Assembly: GCA_013695115.1 (NCBI GenBank)
Contig: JACDBD010000271.1
Span: 1 to 7,007 of the forward strand
Direction of reading: 5' to 3'
DNA from: Actinomycetota bacterium
Lineage (GTDB): Bacteria; Actinomycetota; Acidimicrobiia; IMCC26256; JACDBD01
Length of the DNA: 7,007 nucleotides
Shown here in pieces: positions 1 through 5,825 of the stretch. The notes under the pieces were generated by a model that made no database searches, was not told the DNA's origin, and saw only the letters and a program-made list of their open reading frames with translations. How positions within the stretch are numbered: the first letter of the stretch is position 1; each line of letters begins with the position of its first letter. The position numbers and the translations under genes are program-made.

Positions 1-351
1 GTGTACCCGGTCCCGCGCCAGCTCGACCGCGGCGACTTCCCCCGGCCCGACACACCGTGGCTGGTCGCGCTGTTCTCGTCGACCACGTGCGAGGGGTGCG
101 CCGGCCTCGCCGCCAAGGTCGCGGTCCTCGAGTCCGGGGACGTCGCCGTCTGCGACGTCGACTTCGAGGCCGAGCGCGAGCTCCACCGTCGCTACGACAT
201 CTCCGGCATCCCGATGACCCTCGTCGCCGACGGGGCGGGCGTCGTGCGCGCCGCGTTCGTCGGCTCCGTCACCGCCACCGACCTCTGGGCCGCCGTCGCC
301 GAGTGCCGCCACCCCGGCACCAGCCCCGAACCGGAACTGGGGTCGCTGTAG
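1..351 (+). CDS. Thioredoxin-fold protein, possibly 5'-truncated
   Basis: A 116-residue reading frame opens with GTG at the first base of the window and ends with TAG at 349-351. It has a thioredoxin-like layout. There is a short beta strand (LVALFSS, residues 21-27), a redox-type Cys-Glu-Gly-Cys motif at residues 30-33, and a second strand around residues 48-53. An Ile-Pro pair at residues 70-71 sits where thioredoxins have the cis-proline facing the active site, followed by a strand and a C-terminal helix (ATDLWAAVAEC). By family knowledge such proteins carry out thiol-disulfide exchange; the substrate here is unknown. No signal peptide is visible, so a cytoplasmic location is inferred. Because the frame starts exactly at the window edge, the true start may lie upstream. 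It stops 11 bases before the first 48-bp palindrome, which may serve as its terminator. Confidence 0.82.
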   Translation: MYPVPRQLDRGDFPRPDTPWLVALFSSTTCEGCAGLAAKVAVLESGDVAVCDVDFEAERELHRRYDISGIPMTLVADGAGVVRAAFVGSVTATDLWAAVAECRHPGTSPEPELGSL

Positions 352-362
352 CGAGGGACGGC

Positions 363-410
363 TTTGGCGTCACTTTCCCGGAACTATTCCGGTGTGGCGA
401 CGCCAAACGC
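363..410. repeat. 48-bp nested palindromic repeat, copy 1
   Basis: The outer arms TTTGGCGTC (363-371) and GACGCCAAA (399-407) are perfect 9-bp inverted repeats. Inside them, CCGGAA (378-383) and TTCCGG (387-392) form a second perfect 6-bp stem around a 3-base CTA loop. The same 48-bp element recurs at 5826-5873 in the same orientation, with 43 of 48 bases identical by direct comparison. It begins 11 bases after the stop codon of the thioredoxin-like gene, so a terminator-like role is plausible, although no T-tract follows. It also lies just before the AbiEi-like gene half at 448. Alternatives are a REP/MITE-type dispersed repeat or a recombination or recognition site for the adjacent DUF559 protein. 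Confidence 0.9.
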
Positions 411-447
411 CGGGGTAGCTGTCACACCCGAGTGGTGGGATCGCGCT

Positions 448-1000
448 ATGGCTTCGAGCCCAGACGAGACTCTCGGCCGCTTCGCGGAGCAACACCACGG
501 CGTGTTCACACTTGCTCATGCGCGGCTGTGTGGTCTCACCGAAGACCAGGTCGAGCATCGGATCGCCAGCGGTCGATGGCAGCCCGTACACGACTGGGCG
601 TACCGCGTTGCCGGCGCAGCGCCATCCTGGAGGGGGCGCACGTCCTCGCGGCGTGCTGGGCGGGCGGGTTCAGAGCCGTTGCGTCGCATCGATCGGCCGC
701 CGCGCTCTGGGGTCTTGCCGGGGGGAGGCGCAACTCGACGAGATCACGTGCCCTCGGTGGCAGCGGGCGCGCCATGAGGGACTGCGCGTACACGAAACCA
801 AGGCGCTCGATCCCATCGATCTCACGTTCCGCGATGGCATCCCGATCACGACACCCGAGCGGTTACTGCTCGACCTGGGTGCCGTCTGCCACCAGTCGGT
901 GGTCGAGATGGCGGTCGACTCGGCGGAACATGGCGGGTTGGTGACCGTCAGCTCGATGCGTCGCACCCTCGAGCGACTCGGACGCCCTGGTCGCAACTGA
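448..1000 (+). pseudogene. AbiEi-like antitoxin-domain protein, N-terminal half, frameshifted
   Basis: The ATG at 448 opens a winged-helix region (RFAEQHHGVFTLAHARLCGL) typical of the AbiEi family N-terminal domain. By family knowledge this is a DNA-binding antitoxin-type domain of type IV toxin-antitoxin systems, often fused to a C-terminal DUF559 nuclease-like domain. The reading then shifts frame twice. At about 632-636, adding one base to a G5 run continues the protein as GAHVLAACWAGGFRAVASHR. At about 720-725, adding one base to a G6 run leads on to LDEITCPRWQRARHEGLRVH. The last frame carries TTPERLLLDLGAV and ends RLGRPGRN, then TGA at 998-1000, about 184 residues in all. The expected nuclease domain is missing here, and a matching C-terminal half lies at 5457-5825. 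The start has no strong ribosome binding site. Confidence 0.8.
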
Positions 1001-1018
1001 CCACGAGCACGACGACCG
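1001..1018. other. Left junction between AbiEi-like half and hydantoinase fragment
   Basis: This short stretch lies where recognisable AbiEi/DUF559 similarity ends (through the Asn codon at 995-997) and hydantoinase similarity on the other strand begins (near 1020). No terminal inverted repeat or obvious target-site duplication is visible. A 7-base match, GAGCACG, occurs here at 1005-1011 and near the right junction at 5442-5448; at this length and GC content it may be chance. Confidence 0.4.
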
Positions 1019-1490
1019 GAGCCCGCCGGCGCCGACCGACTGCACATCGACCATCGGGAGCTGGATGAGATAGCGGTGTCGCCAGTTCCACTCGGTCTTG
1101 ACCTCGGGTCGGCCGTCGCGGATCAGGCACTAGGACGTGCCTCCCATGTCGACGCTCACGACGTCGCCGAGGCCGGCCTCCGCCGCGGCGCCCCGCCGCC
1201 ACCGCCCCACCCGTCGGGCCGGAGCCGATGGTCGCCACCGCTCCGCGCTCGATCGCGGCCGGGAGGCACACGCCGCCGTTCGAGCGGGCGATGAGCAGGT
1301 CGCCGGCCAGGCCTGCGGCTCGCAGACGCTCCTCCAGCCGGCGCACGTAGCGCGTGATCACCGGGCCCACGTACGCGTTCACGACCGTGGTCGACGTGCG
1401 CTCGAACTCGGGGGCGCGCCGTAGCACCTCGTGCGACAGCGAGACGTTCGACACGATCAACCAACTCCAGAAGAACCTGGCCTTCAATCT
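1019..1490 (-). pseudogene. Hydantoinase A / N-methylhydantoinase-type fragment
   Basis: Read on the minus strand, the segment gives [10 protein letters not shown], then [35 protein letters not shown] and GSGPTGGAVAA. These are characteristic of the hydantoinase/oxoprolinase A subunit, an ATP-dependent amide-ring-opening enzyme of the actin-like ATPase fold. The frame changes near 1185-1205. The protein then continues as AAEAGLGDVVSVDMGGTS, meets an in-frame TAG at 1130-1132 where two or three residues also appear to be missing, and resumes as CLIRDGRPEVKTEWNWR and MVDVQSVGAGG. Similarity stops at about 1020. Both ends of the gene are absent: the family is usually about 650-700 residues and only about 155 are represented. 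Upstream, FFWSW (near 1470) may be a remnant of the preceding strand with an internal deletion. It is clearly non-functional. Confidence 0.8.
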
Positions 1491-1795
1491 GTCCGGCCAC
1501 GTCCTGCACTCGCTGTTCTGGCGCGAAACCTCGCTCGCGCCCTCCCTCATGGCGGGATCGTACCGGGGGTCGTTGTGATCGGGTCGACCGGTGTCTGGAG
1601 TCCGTGGCTTGGCGCGACTGGGTACGTCTCGGCGCTTTTACGCTGCGGCTCAAGCGCTGCCCGTCGACGGCGCTCAGCGTGGGCGGTCGCTGCCTGGAAG
1701 TTGTTGTAGAGCGCAGCGCCGAGGAGCCAGAAGTGCCGACGAGGCACGCCCACCGCGGGAGCTCGGGACTTGGGGCCGTGCAACTTCGATTTGAT
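1491..1795. other. Stretch with no recognisable gene
   Basis: About 300 bases lie between the hydantoinase remnant and the 3' end of the membrane-protein gene. Short open frames exist on both strands, including a minus-strand frame containing HFWLLGAALYNNFQAAT near 1690-1740. None has a convincing ribosome binding site or a family that I recognise. It could hold the eroded remainder of another gene. No tRNA, clear terminator hairpin or insertion-sequence end was seen. Confidence 0.5.
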
Positions 1796-3790
1796 CTACG
1801 GAGAGTTTCGGGGTGTCGCCGACCATGACACCCCTTTCCCGGCTGGCAGTTCCTCGAACGCGGAGCTGCCCGGCCACAGCACCGTAAGTTGCCCGCGGCT
1901 TGCCCGGAACGGCACGTCGCGACCGACGAGCGTACGCGTTCCCCCGACCGTCGGCCCGATGACCGCAAGCCGCAGTCGTGTCGTTGGACTGGTGGCGACC
2001 TGGAGTAGAGACGCGCCGTCGCCGGCGACGATGCTGATGCCGCCAGCCGTGGGGGCGAGTCCCGCTCGCGCGGTGCCGTCGAGTCCGATCGGCACATCGA
2101 TCTCCGTGTGCCCCACGGCGAGGCGCAGCGAGTGGGATCCGTCGCGAAGTCTCGACGGAACATTCACTGCTACATCGATTTCGCGCCCGGTCCGGACTTG
2201 CACGCGGTCGACGCGAGCGACCACGCGGGCGTTCTCACCACCTGGGTAGGCGTTCGGTACCGAGAGAGTGAACACGTCACGGTGTGGGAATGCCGCGATC
2301 ACGTCAAAGTCCTCTGCTCCTTGTTCGAGTGCATAGACCACAGGACCGTCGAAGCCCGGCTCGTTGCGGACGAACGAGAACGGGTGCTGGAGGAACGGCC
2401 CGTACAGACCCGGGACGAACACCAGCGCCCGGTGCCCCGCCGTCGCGTGACGCAGCGCAGCCATCACGACCTCGCGCTTGTCTGTACGGTGCCGGTTCGT
2501 GCTGGTCGCTTCGGCGAGTACCGGCACCGCGAGGCCTAACATCAGCACGGTCGCGACAACGGCGACGGCGCGCGAGACCCGGGCGGCCTCGTCGAGACCG
2601 ACACCACCTGCGATCGCCAGTGGGACGAGCATCGGCAGGTAGTAGTAGGGACCGAGGAACCGACCACCGTCCCACACATTGATGTAGGTGTAGGTGCCCC
2701 AGAACGCGAACAGCCCGGCTGGCCAGGTGACCATCAGGGCCACGAGCAACGATCGGCCCCGAAGGAGACCTCGCCGGCACAGGCCCACACCCGCGAGGAA
2801 CAGCGTAACGAAGCTGCCGAAGGCCCAGGAGAAGAGCAACGACAGGTTTTCTAGGGTTCCGCGCCACGCGCGCGAGAACGTGAAGTCGAAATACGGAACG
2901 GTCGTATCCGTTCGGCGTCGTCCGAAGCCGAGCGTGTCGGAGGATTCCGGCATGTTGAACGGAAGCCGGAACGGATTCCCGGTCGCGACGGCGTTGTACC
3001 CGAGGAGCAGCGCAAGCCCGGGTAGCGTCCCCAGCGCGAACCACGCCACCGCTCGGCGGAACGGGATGCCTAGCGAGCCGTTCCGCCACTGCCAGCTCTG
3101 CCACAGAAGCACCGGGACGCCGAAGAGGACCGCGTCGTAGGGACGGGCGAAGAACGCGATGCCAAAGAGCACTCCGGCGCCGAAGATCATCGGCCGAGAC
3201 CCTCGGCGGCATCCCTTCAGCACTAACAATGCGAAGCCGAGCAGCTGCGCAAGGCTGCCCGAATACGGCAGGAACGTCGTCGACTGAATGATAAACAGCG
3301 GCGACAGCCCGAGGAGCGCCGCGGCGAACACGGCTGCCCGTGGTGATGCGCCTAGTTCGCGCGCGAGGGCGGCCAGCAGCACGATGTCGCTCGCGGCCCA
3401 AAGTGCCAGAGTTGCCCGTTCGCTTCCGAGTGCGCCGCGCCCGATCGCGAGCTGCGCCGCGTGGACGGGTGTGTACTTGTAGACGTAATGGCTGTGGCGC
3501 GCGGCTGAGAACCAGGGCCGGAACGCGGCTTCGAGGCCTTGGGGTGCGTCGGGCAGGAGCTGACCGGCGCGCAACGCCGAGGACTGCGCAAGGTACGCGC
3601 CTTCGTCGTTGTTCTCGGTCAGCAGCGGGAACAACCACAGCGACCCGGCGACCGCCCACGTGGCGGCCGTCACCGCGAGTCCCACCACGCACCAGCGCCA
3701 GCGTCGACGTGCCGGAGCTTCTGAGGGGGTCGGGTGCAGCCGGGGCTCGGCCGCGTGAACTCGAGAGGTGGTTCCCGGTTTGGTCCTCAT
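1796..3790 (-). CDS. Polytopic GT-C-like glycosyltransferase family membrane protein
   Basis: The protein is intact at 664 residues when started at the ATG at 3788-3790. This start is preferred over the in-frame ATG at 3854-3856 because it is preceded by GAGG at suitable spacing, while the longer form has no such site and adds a non-membrane leader. After a basic N-terminus comes a hydrophobic helix (about residues 31-57), then a loop with NNDEGAYL (Asp62-Glu63). This matches the acidic motif in the first outer loop of GT-C enzymes such as PMT/ArnT-like transferases. About ten further hydrophobic segments follow, and a beta-rich, probably extracytoplasmic domain fills roughly the last 200 residues. 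By family knowledge it would use a lipid-linked sugar on the outer membrane face; donor and acceptor are unknown. It is divergent from the small exported protein at 3899 and has more mixed third codon positions than ftsH, suggesting a different history. Confidence 0.78.
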   Translation of the reverse strand: MRTKPGTTSRVHAAEPRLHPTPSEAPARRRWRWCVVGLAVTAATWAVAGSLWLFPLLTENNDEGAYLAQSSALRAGQLLPDAPQGLEAAFRPWFSAARHSHYVYKYTPVHAAQLAIGRGALGSERATLALWAASDIVLLAALARELGASPRAAVFAAALLGLSPLFIIQSTTFLPYSGSLAQLLGFALLVLKGCRRGSRPMIFGAGVLFGIAFFARPYDAVLFGVPVLLWQSWQWRNGSLGIPFRRAVAWFALGTLPGLALLLGYNAVATGNPFRLPFNMPESSDTLGFGRRRTDTTVPYFDFTFSRAWRGTLENLSLLFSWAFGSFVTLFLAGVGLCRRGLLRGRSLLVALMVTWPAGLFAFWGTYTYINVWDGGRFLGPYYYLPMLVPLAIAGGVGLDEAARVSRAVAVVATVLMLGLAVPVLAEATSTNRHRTDKREVVMAALRHATAGHRALVFVPGLYGPFLQHPFSFVRNEPGFDGPVVYALEQGAEDFDVIAAFPHRDVFTLSVPNAYPGGENARVVARVDRVQVRTGREIDVAVNVPSRLRDGSHSLRLAVGHTEIDVPIGLDGTARAGLAPTAGGISIVAGDGASLLQVATSPTTRLRLAVIGPTVGGTRTLVGRDVPFRASRGQLTVLWPGSSAFEELPAGKGVSWSATPRNSP

Positions 3791-3791
3791 G

Positions 3792-3799
3792 CCCGCCTC
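3792..3799 (-). promoter_or_regulatory. Ribosome binding site deciding the GT-C gene start
   Basis: On the minus strand GAGGCGGG directly precedes the ATG at 3788-3790, with the GAGG core five bases upstream of it. The alternative upstream ATG at 3854-3856 has no purine-rich site before it, which favours the shorter protein. Confidence 0.5.
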
Positions 3800-3884
3800 G
3801 GTCTCGCGATAGACTGTGTAAACAGCGTCACGCCCTGGACAACGGGGCGAGCCCATGCTAATAAATCAGGGTCCGTGGTTCAGC
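3800..3884. promoter_or_regulatory. Divergent intergenic region
   Basis: The two intact accessory genes, at 3790 (-) and 3899 (+), diverge from here, so promoters for both should lie in or near this region of about 100 bases. It includes AT-richer patches such as GTGTAAAC near 3815-3822 and CTAATAAATCA at 3858-3868, which stand out from the GC-rich surroundings. I cannot assign -35/-10 pairs with confidence. Confidence 0.4.
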
Positions 3885-3886
3885 GA

Positions 3887-3894
3887 AGGGGGAG
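3887..3894 (+). promoter_or_regulatory. Strong ribosome binding site for the small exported protein
   Basis: AGGGGGAG ends four bases before the ATG at 3899-3901. It is a good match to an anti-Shine-Dalgarno pairing site and fixes the start of the 94-residue protein. Confidence 0.7.
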
Positions 3895-3898
3895 AGTG

Positions 3899-4183
3899 AT
3901 GGGCGATACTGGCCTTAGGGGTCGAGGGCTCCTGATGGCGGGTGTGCTCGCGGCCAGCGGAGCCGGCGTCATCGCGCTCATGGGCAGTCCATTTTCCGGC
4001 GCCTCTAACGGCACGGGCTACAACGGCACGGGCTACCCCCCGCCGACCACGACTACGGCCCCGCCGACCACGACTACGCCCCCGCCGACCACGACTACGC
4101 CCCCGCCCGCCGGCACCGCCGCACCGGCGCCAGGAGCCGGGCCAGCGGGCGCAGTCATCAGCGCGCCAACTTTCACCGGCTGA
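3899..4183 (+). CDS. Small exported Pro/Thr-repeat protein
   Basis: This is a 94-residue protein of no family that I recognise. The N-terminus has an Arg-containing head (MGDTGLRGRG) and a hydrophobic stretch LLMAGVLAASGAGVIALMG (about residues 11-29). It could be a signal peptide or a membrane anchor. Two copies of NGTGY follow (residues 37-46), then a threonine/proline tract of three PPTTTT-type heptads (residues 48-68), and an Ala/Gly/Pro-rich tail ending in SAPTFTG. Thr/Pro-rich tracts of this kind are common in cell-wall spacers and are possible O-mannosylation targets in actinobacteria. Its position divergent from a GT-C-like protein makes a substrate relationship an attractive but unproven idea. 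A strong ribosome binding site supports translation. No LPXTG motif is present. Confidence 0.68.
   Translation: MGDTGLRGRGLLMAGVLAASGAGVIALMGSPFSGASNGTGYNGTGYPPPTTTTAPPTTTTPPPTTTTPPPAGTAAPAPGAGPAGAVISAPTFTG
4007..4036 (+). repeat. Two perfect 15-bp tandem repeats
   Basis: AACGGCACGGGCTAC occurs at 4007-4021 and again at 4022-4036 without change. Each copy encodes Asn-Gly-Thr-Gly-Tyr, in frame with the exported protein. The perfect identity suggests recent duplication. Confidence 0.9.
4040..4102 (+). repeat. Three 21-bp tandem repeats encoding Pro/Thr heptads
   Basis: The units at 4040-4060, 4061-4081 and 4082-4102 each begin CCGCCGACCACGACTACG and end in GCC or CCC. They encode PPTTTT followed by Ala or Pro. 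Only one base differs among the three units. Because the unit is a multiple of three, copy-number change would alter tract length without breaking the frame. Confidence 0.9.
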
Positions 4184-4321
4184 GACGAAGCGTTAGACCG
4201 CATCCGTGACGATCAGGCGCGCCAAGCGCGGCTAGCACAACTGCGGACGCGAGCGCGTCGTCGTGCTCGACGCCGCGCTCCTTCCTTGGCGACGTGCTGG
4301 CGTTCGGGTGAGACAGTAACG
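4184..4321. other. Spacer before the dCTP deaminase remnant, no recognised gene
   Basis: No gene is called. The frame of the small exported protein stays open beyond its TGA (4181-4183), running to about 4324 as an Arg/Ala/Gln-rich peptide (for example RIRDDQARQARLAQLRTRA). This may be chance in GC-rich DNA or the trace of another coding sequence. dCTP deaminase genes in actinobacteria often lie near a tRNA gene, but I see no tRNA cloverleaf here. Confidence 0.4.
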
Positions 4322-4831
4322 ATGGTTCTGGGACGCTCAGGCGGCGATGGGCCGACCTCCACATCGACCGCTACTTCCGCGTGTTCCGCAACGACACCAC
4401 GCCGTTCATCGACCCCAAGGAGCCGCAGGAGGACTTGACCGAGCTCGTCGAGCTCAGCGACGGCCGGGCGTTCATCCTCCACCCCGGTGAGTTCGTGCCC
4501 GGTTCCACCCTCGAGCGCTTCGCGCTGCCCGACGACATCGCGGCGCGGATCGAGGGCAAGTCGTCGCTCGGAAGGCTCGGCCTGCTCACGCATAGCACCG
4601 CCGGCTTTTCGTTGATGCGGGTTGGAATGGCCACCTCACGCTCGAGCTCTCGAACGTCGCGACGTTGCCCATCGCCATTTATCCGGGCACGAAGATCGGC
4701 CAGATCTCGTTCCGGCGCATGTCGACCCTGCCGACCAGCCGTACGGAAGTGCCGCGAAGGGCTCCAAGTACCAGGGACAGCGCGGCCCGACCCCGTCTCG
4801 TTACTACCTCAACTTCGGCGACGACGACTGA
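4322..4831 (+). pseudogene. dcd: dCTP deaminase, deleted and frameshifted
   Basis: The product would deaminate dCTP to dUTP for thymidylate synthesis; many actinobacterial forms also hydrolyse dUTP. The ATG at 4322 followed by VL resembles the family start, but roughly the next 15-20 residues are lost or scrambled. Clear similarity begins at [19 protein letters not shown] (from about 4351). The conserved [11 protein letters not shown] segment, holding the family's Ser and Arg active-site residues, is present. Near 4606-4610 the frame moves, continuing as [15 protein letters not shown], which contains the catalytic Glu. Near 4726-4728 a base missing from a C run shifts it again into [20 protein letters not shown]. 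The C-terminus [10 protein letters not shown] and stop at 4829-4831 are normal. The N-terminal deletion argues for real loss of function; the two frameshifts alone could be sequencing errors. The next gene starts 13 bases later. Confidence 0.85.
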
Positions 4832-4844
4832 GTGCCCGAATCGG

Positions 4845-5455
4845 ATGACGGCGTACCAGACGCTGCGCACCGAGACCGAGCACGGCGTCCGCTCGATCTG
4901 GCTCGCTCGTCCCGACGAGTACAACACCATCACCCCGCTGCTCCGGGACGAGACTGGCGGCCGCGATCGACAAGGCCGACGCCGACGATGAGGCACGCGT
5001 GATCTTGTTGCGCGCCGAGGGGCCCGCCTTCTGCGCCGGATACGGGCTCGACTGGGCGACGGCGGCGCCGTCGCCGGTCGTCGACGGCGAGCCCGAGCGG
5101 GTCTGGGACTCGGTGGCCGACTACCGCATGATGAGCCGGTTCGTCGCCACGTACCTGAAGCTCTGGCAGGCGGCGAAGCCGACGATCGCCGCCGTGCAGG
5201 GCTGGTGCATCGGCGGGGGCGCCGACATGGTGCTCTGCGCCGACCTGGTCATCGCCGGCGAGGGGGCGCGCTTCGGCTACCCGCCGTCGCGTGTGTGGGG
5301 TACCCGACCACCGCCACGTGGGTGTACCGGATGGGCCTCGAGCGGGCGAAGCGCTACCTCCTCACCGGCGACGAGATCCCCGCGCCCGAGGCGGCACGCG
5401 TTGGCTTCATCCTGGAAGCCGTGCCCGACGACGAGCTCCAGGAGCACGCGTTCGA
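4845..5455 (+). pseudogene. Crotonase (enoyl-CoA hydratase/isomerase) family, frameshifted and 3'-truncated
   Basis: The ATG at 4845 begins [20 protein letters not shown], a crotonase N-terminus. An extra base near 4951 shifts the frame, after which [20 protein letters not shown] and FCAGYGLDW follow. FCAGYGL holds the first oxyanion-hole segment, and WCIGGGADMVLCADL the second. The two glutamates typical of true enoyl-CoA hydratases are not at their usual places (GGGAD instead of GGGCE, and FGYPP), so the acyl-CoA substrate and reaction are uncertain. A base missing from the G run at 5297-5300 shifts the frame back, giving GYPTTATWVYRMGLERAKRY and then EIPAPEAARVGF. Similarity ends abruptly after EHAFE near 5455, where the DUF559 half begins, so roughly the last third of a ~290-residue protein is missing. 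It follows dcd by 13 bases. Confidence 0.83.
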
Positions 5456-5456
5456 G

Positions 5457-5825
5457 CCGGTGTGCTGCGCGCCGTGCTCGAGCTGCACTTCGGGCGACCG
5501 GCGGTGCCTGAGAGTGCCATGGAGACGATGCTCTTCCAGGTACTCCGCCGGAACGGTCTCCCCGAGCCGGTGGCGCAGTTTGAAGTCCGCACGGCCGGCA
5601 AGTTCGTCGCACGGGTCGACGCGGGGCTATCCCAACCTCCAGATCGCGATCGAGTACGACAGCACGAAGCACCACGCCGGCCGCAAGCAGCTTGTCGCAG
5701 ACAACGATCGGCGCAACCGGCTCTGGGCGGCGGGCTGGTTCCCCGTGACCGCCACAGTGGCTGACCTCAAGGCCGGGGGCGGCCTGATCTGTGGTGCCAT
5801 CCGAGGCGCTCGCCGGCGGGCATCC
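5457..5825 (+). pseudogene. DUF559 (Vsr-like) nuclease domain, C-terminal half
   Basis: The segment opens with GVLRAVLELHFGRPAVPES, then METMLFQVLRRNGLPEPVAQ and FEVRTAGKFVARVD. After a one-base shift at the G run 5623-5626 it continues GYPNLQIAIEYDSTKHHAGR, then DNDRRNRLWAAGWFPVTATV, ending near AIRGARRR. The IEYDS...HH segment and following DNxRRN block are hallmarks of DUF559 domains, which share the very-short-patch-repair endonuclease fold; the Asp and His residues are probable catalytic or metal-binding ones. About 120 residues are present with no start codon of their own. The piece continues the AbiEi-like protein that breaks off at 997: the latter ends GRPGRN, this begins at the next conserved block. 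No stop precedes the palindrome; the frame runs into DNA antisense to ftsH. Confidence 0.8.

Noticed and set aside
57..944. A 295-residue arginine-rich plus-strand open frame overlapping the trx-like gene
   Set aside because: It is an out-of-frame shadow for most of its length. Only its middle, about 640-725, carries a genuine piece of the AbiEi-like protein, which belongs to the frameshifted gene.
1156..2163. A 335-residue minus-strand open frame spanning the GT-C 3' end and the hydantoinase remnant
   Set aside because: Its composition is that of a shadow frame, and true similarity lies in the other frames on the same strand.
2304..3692. A 462-residue minus-strand open frame inside the GT-C gene
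   Set aside because: It is rich in Arg, Ala and Pro and has no hydrophobic or family pattern. The overlapping frame has clear membrane segments and a GT-C-type motif.
4184..4321. A possible tRNA gene upstream of dcd
   Set aside because: No acceptor stem, anticodon arm or T-loop consensus could be assembled from the sequence.
998..5456. A composite transposon or integrative element
   Set aside because: No transposase, integrase, terminal inverted repeats or attachment-site duplication is visible at the boundaries.
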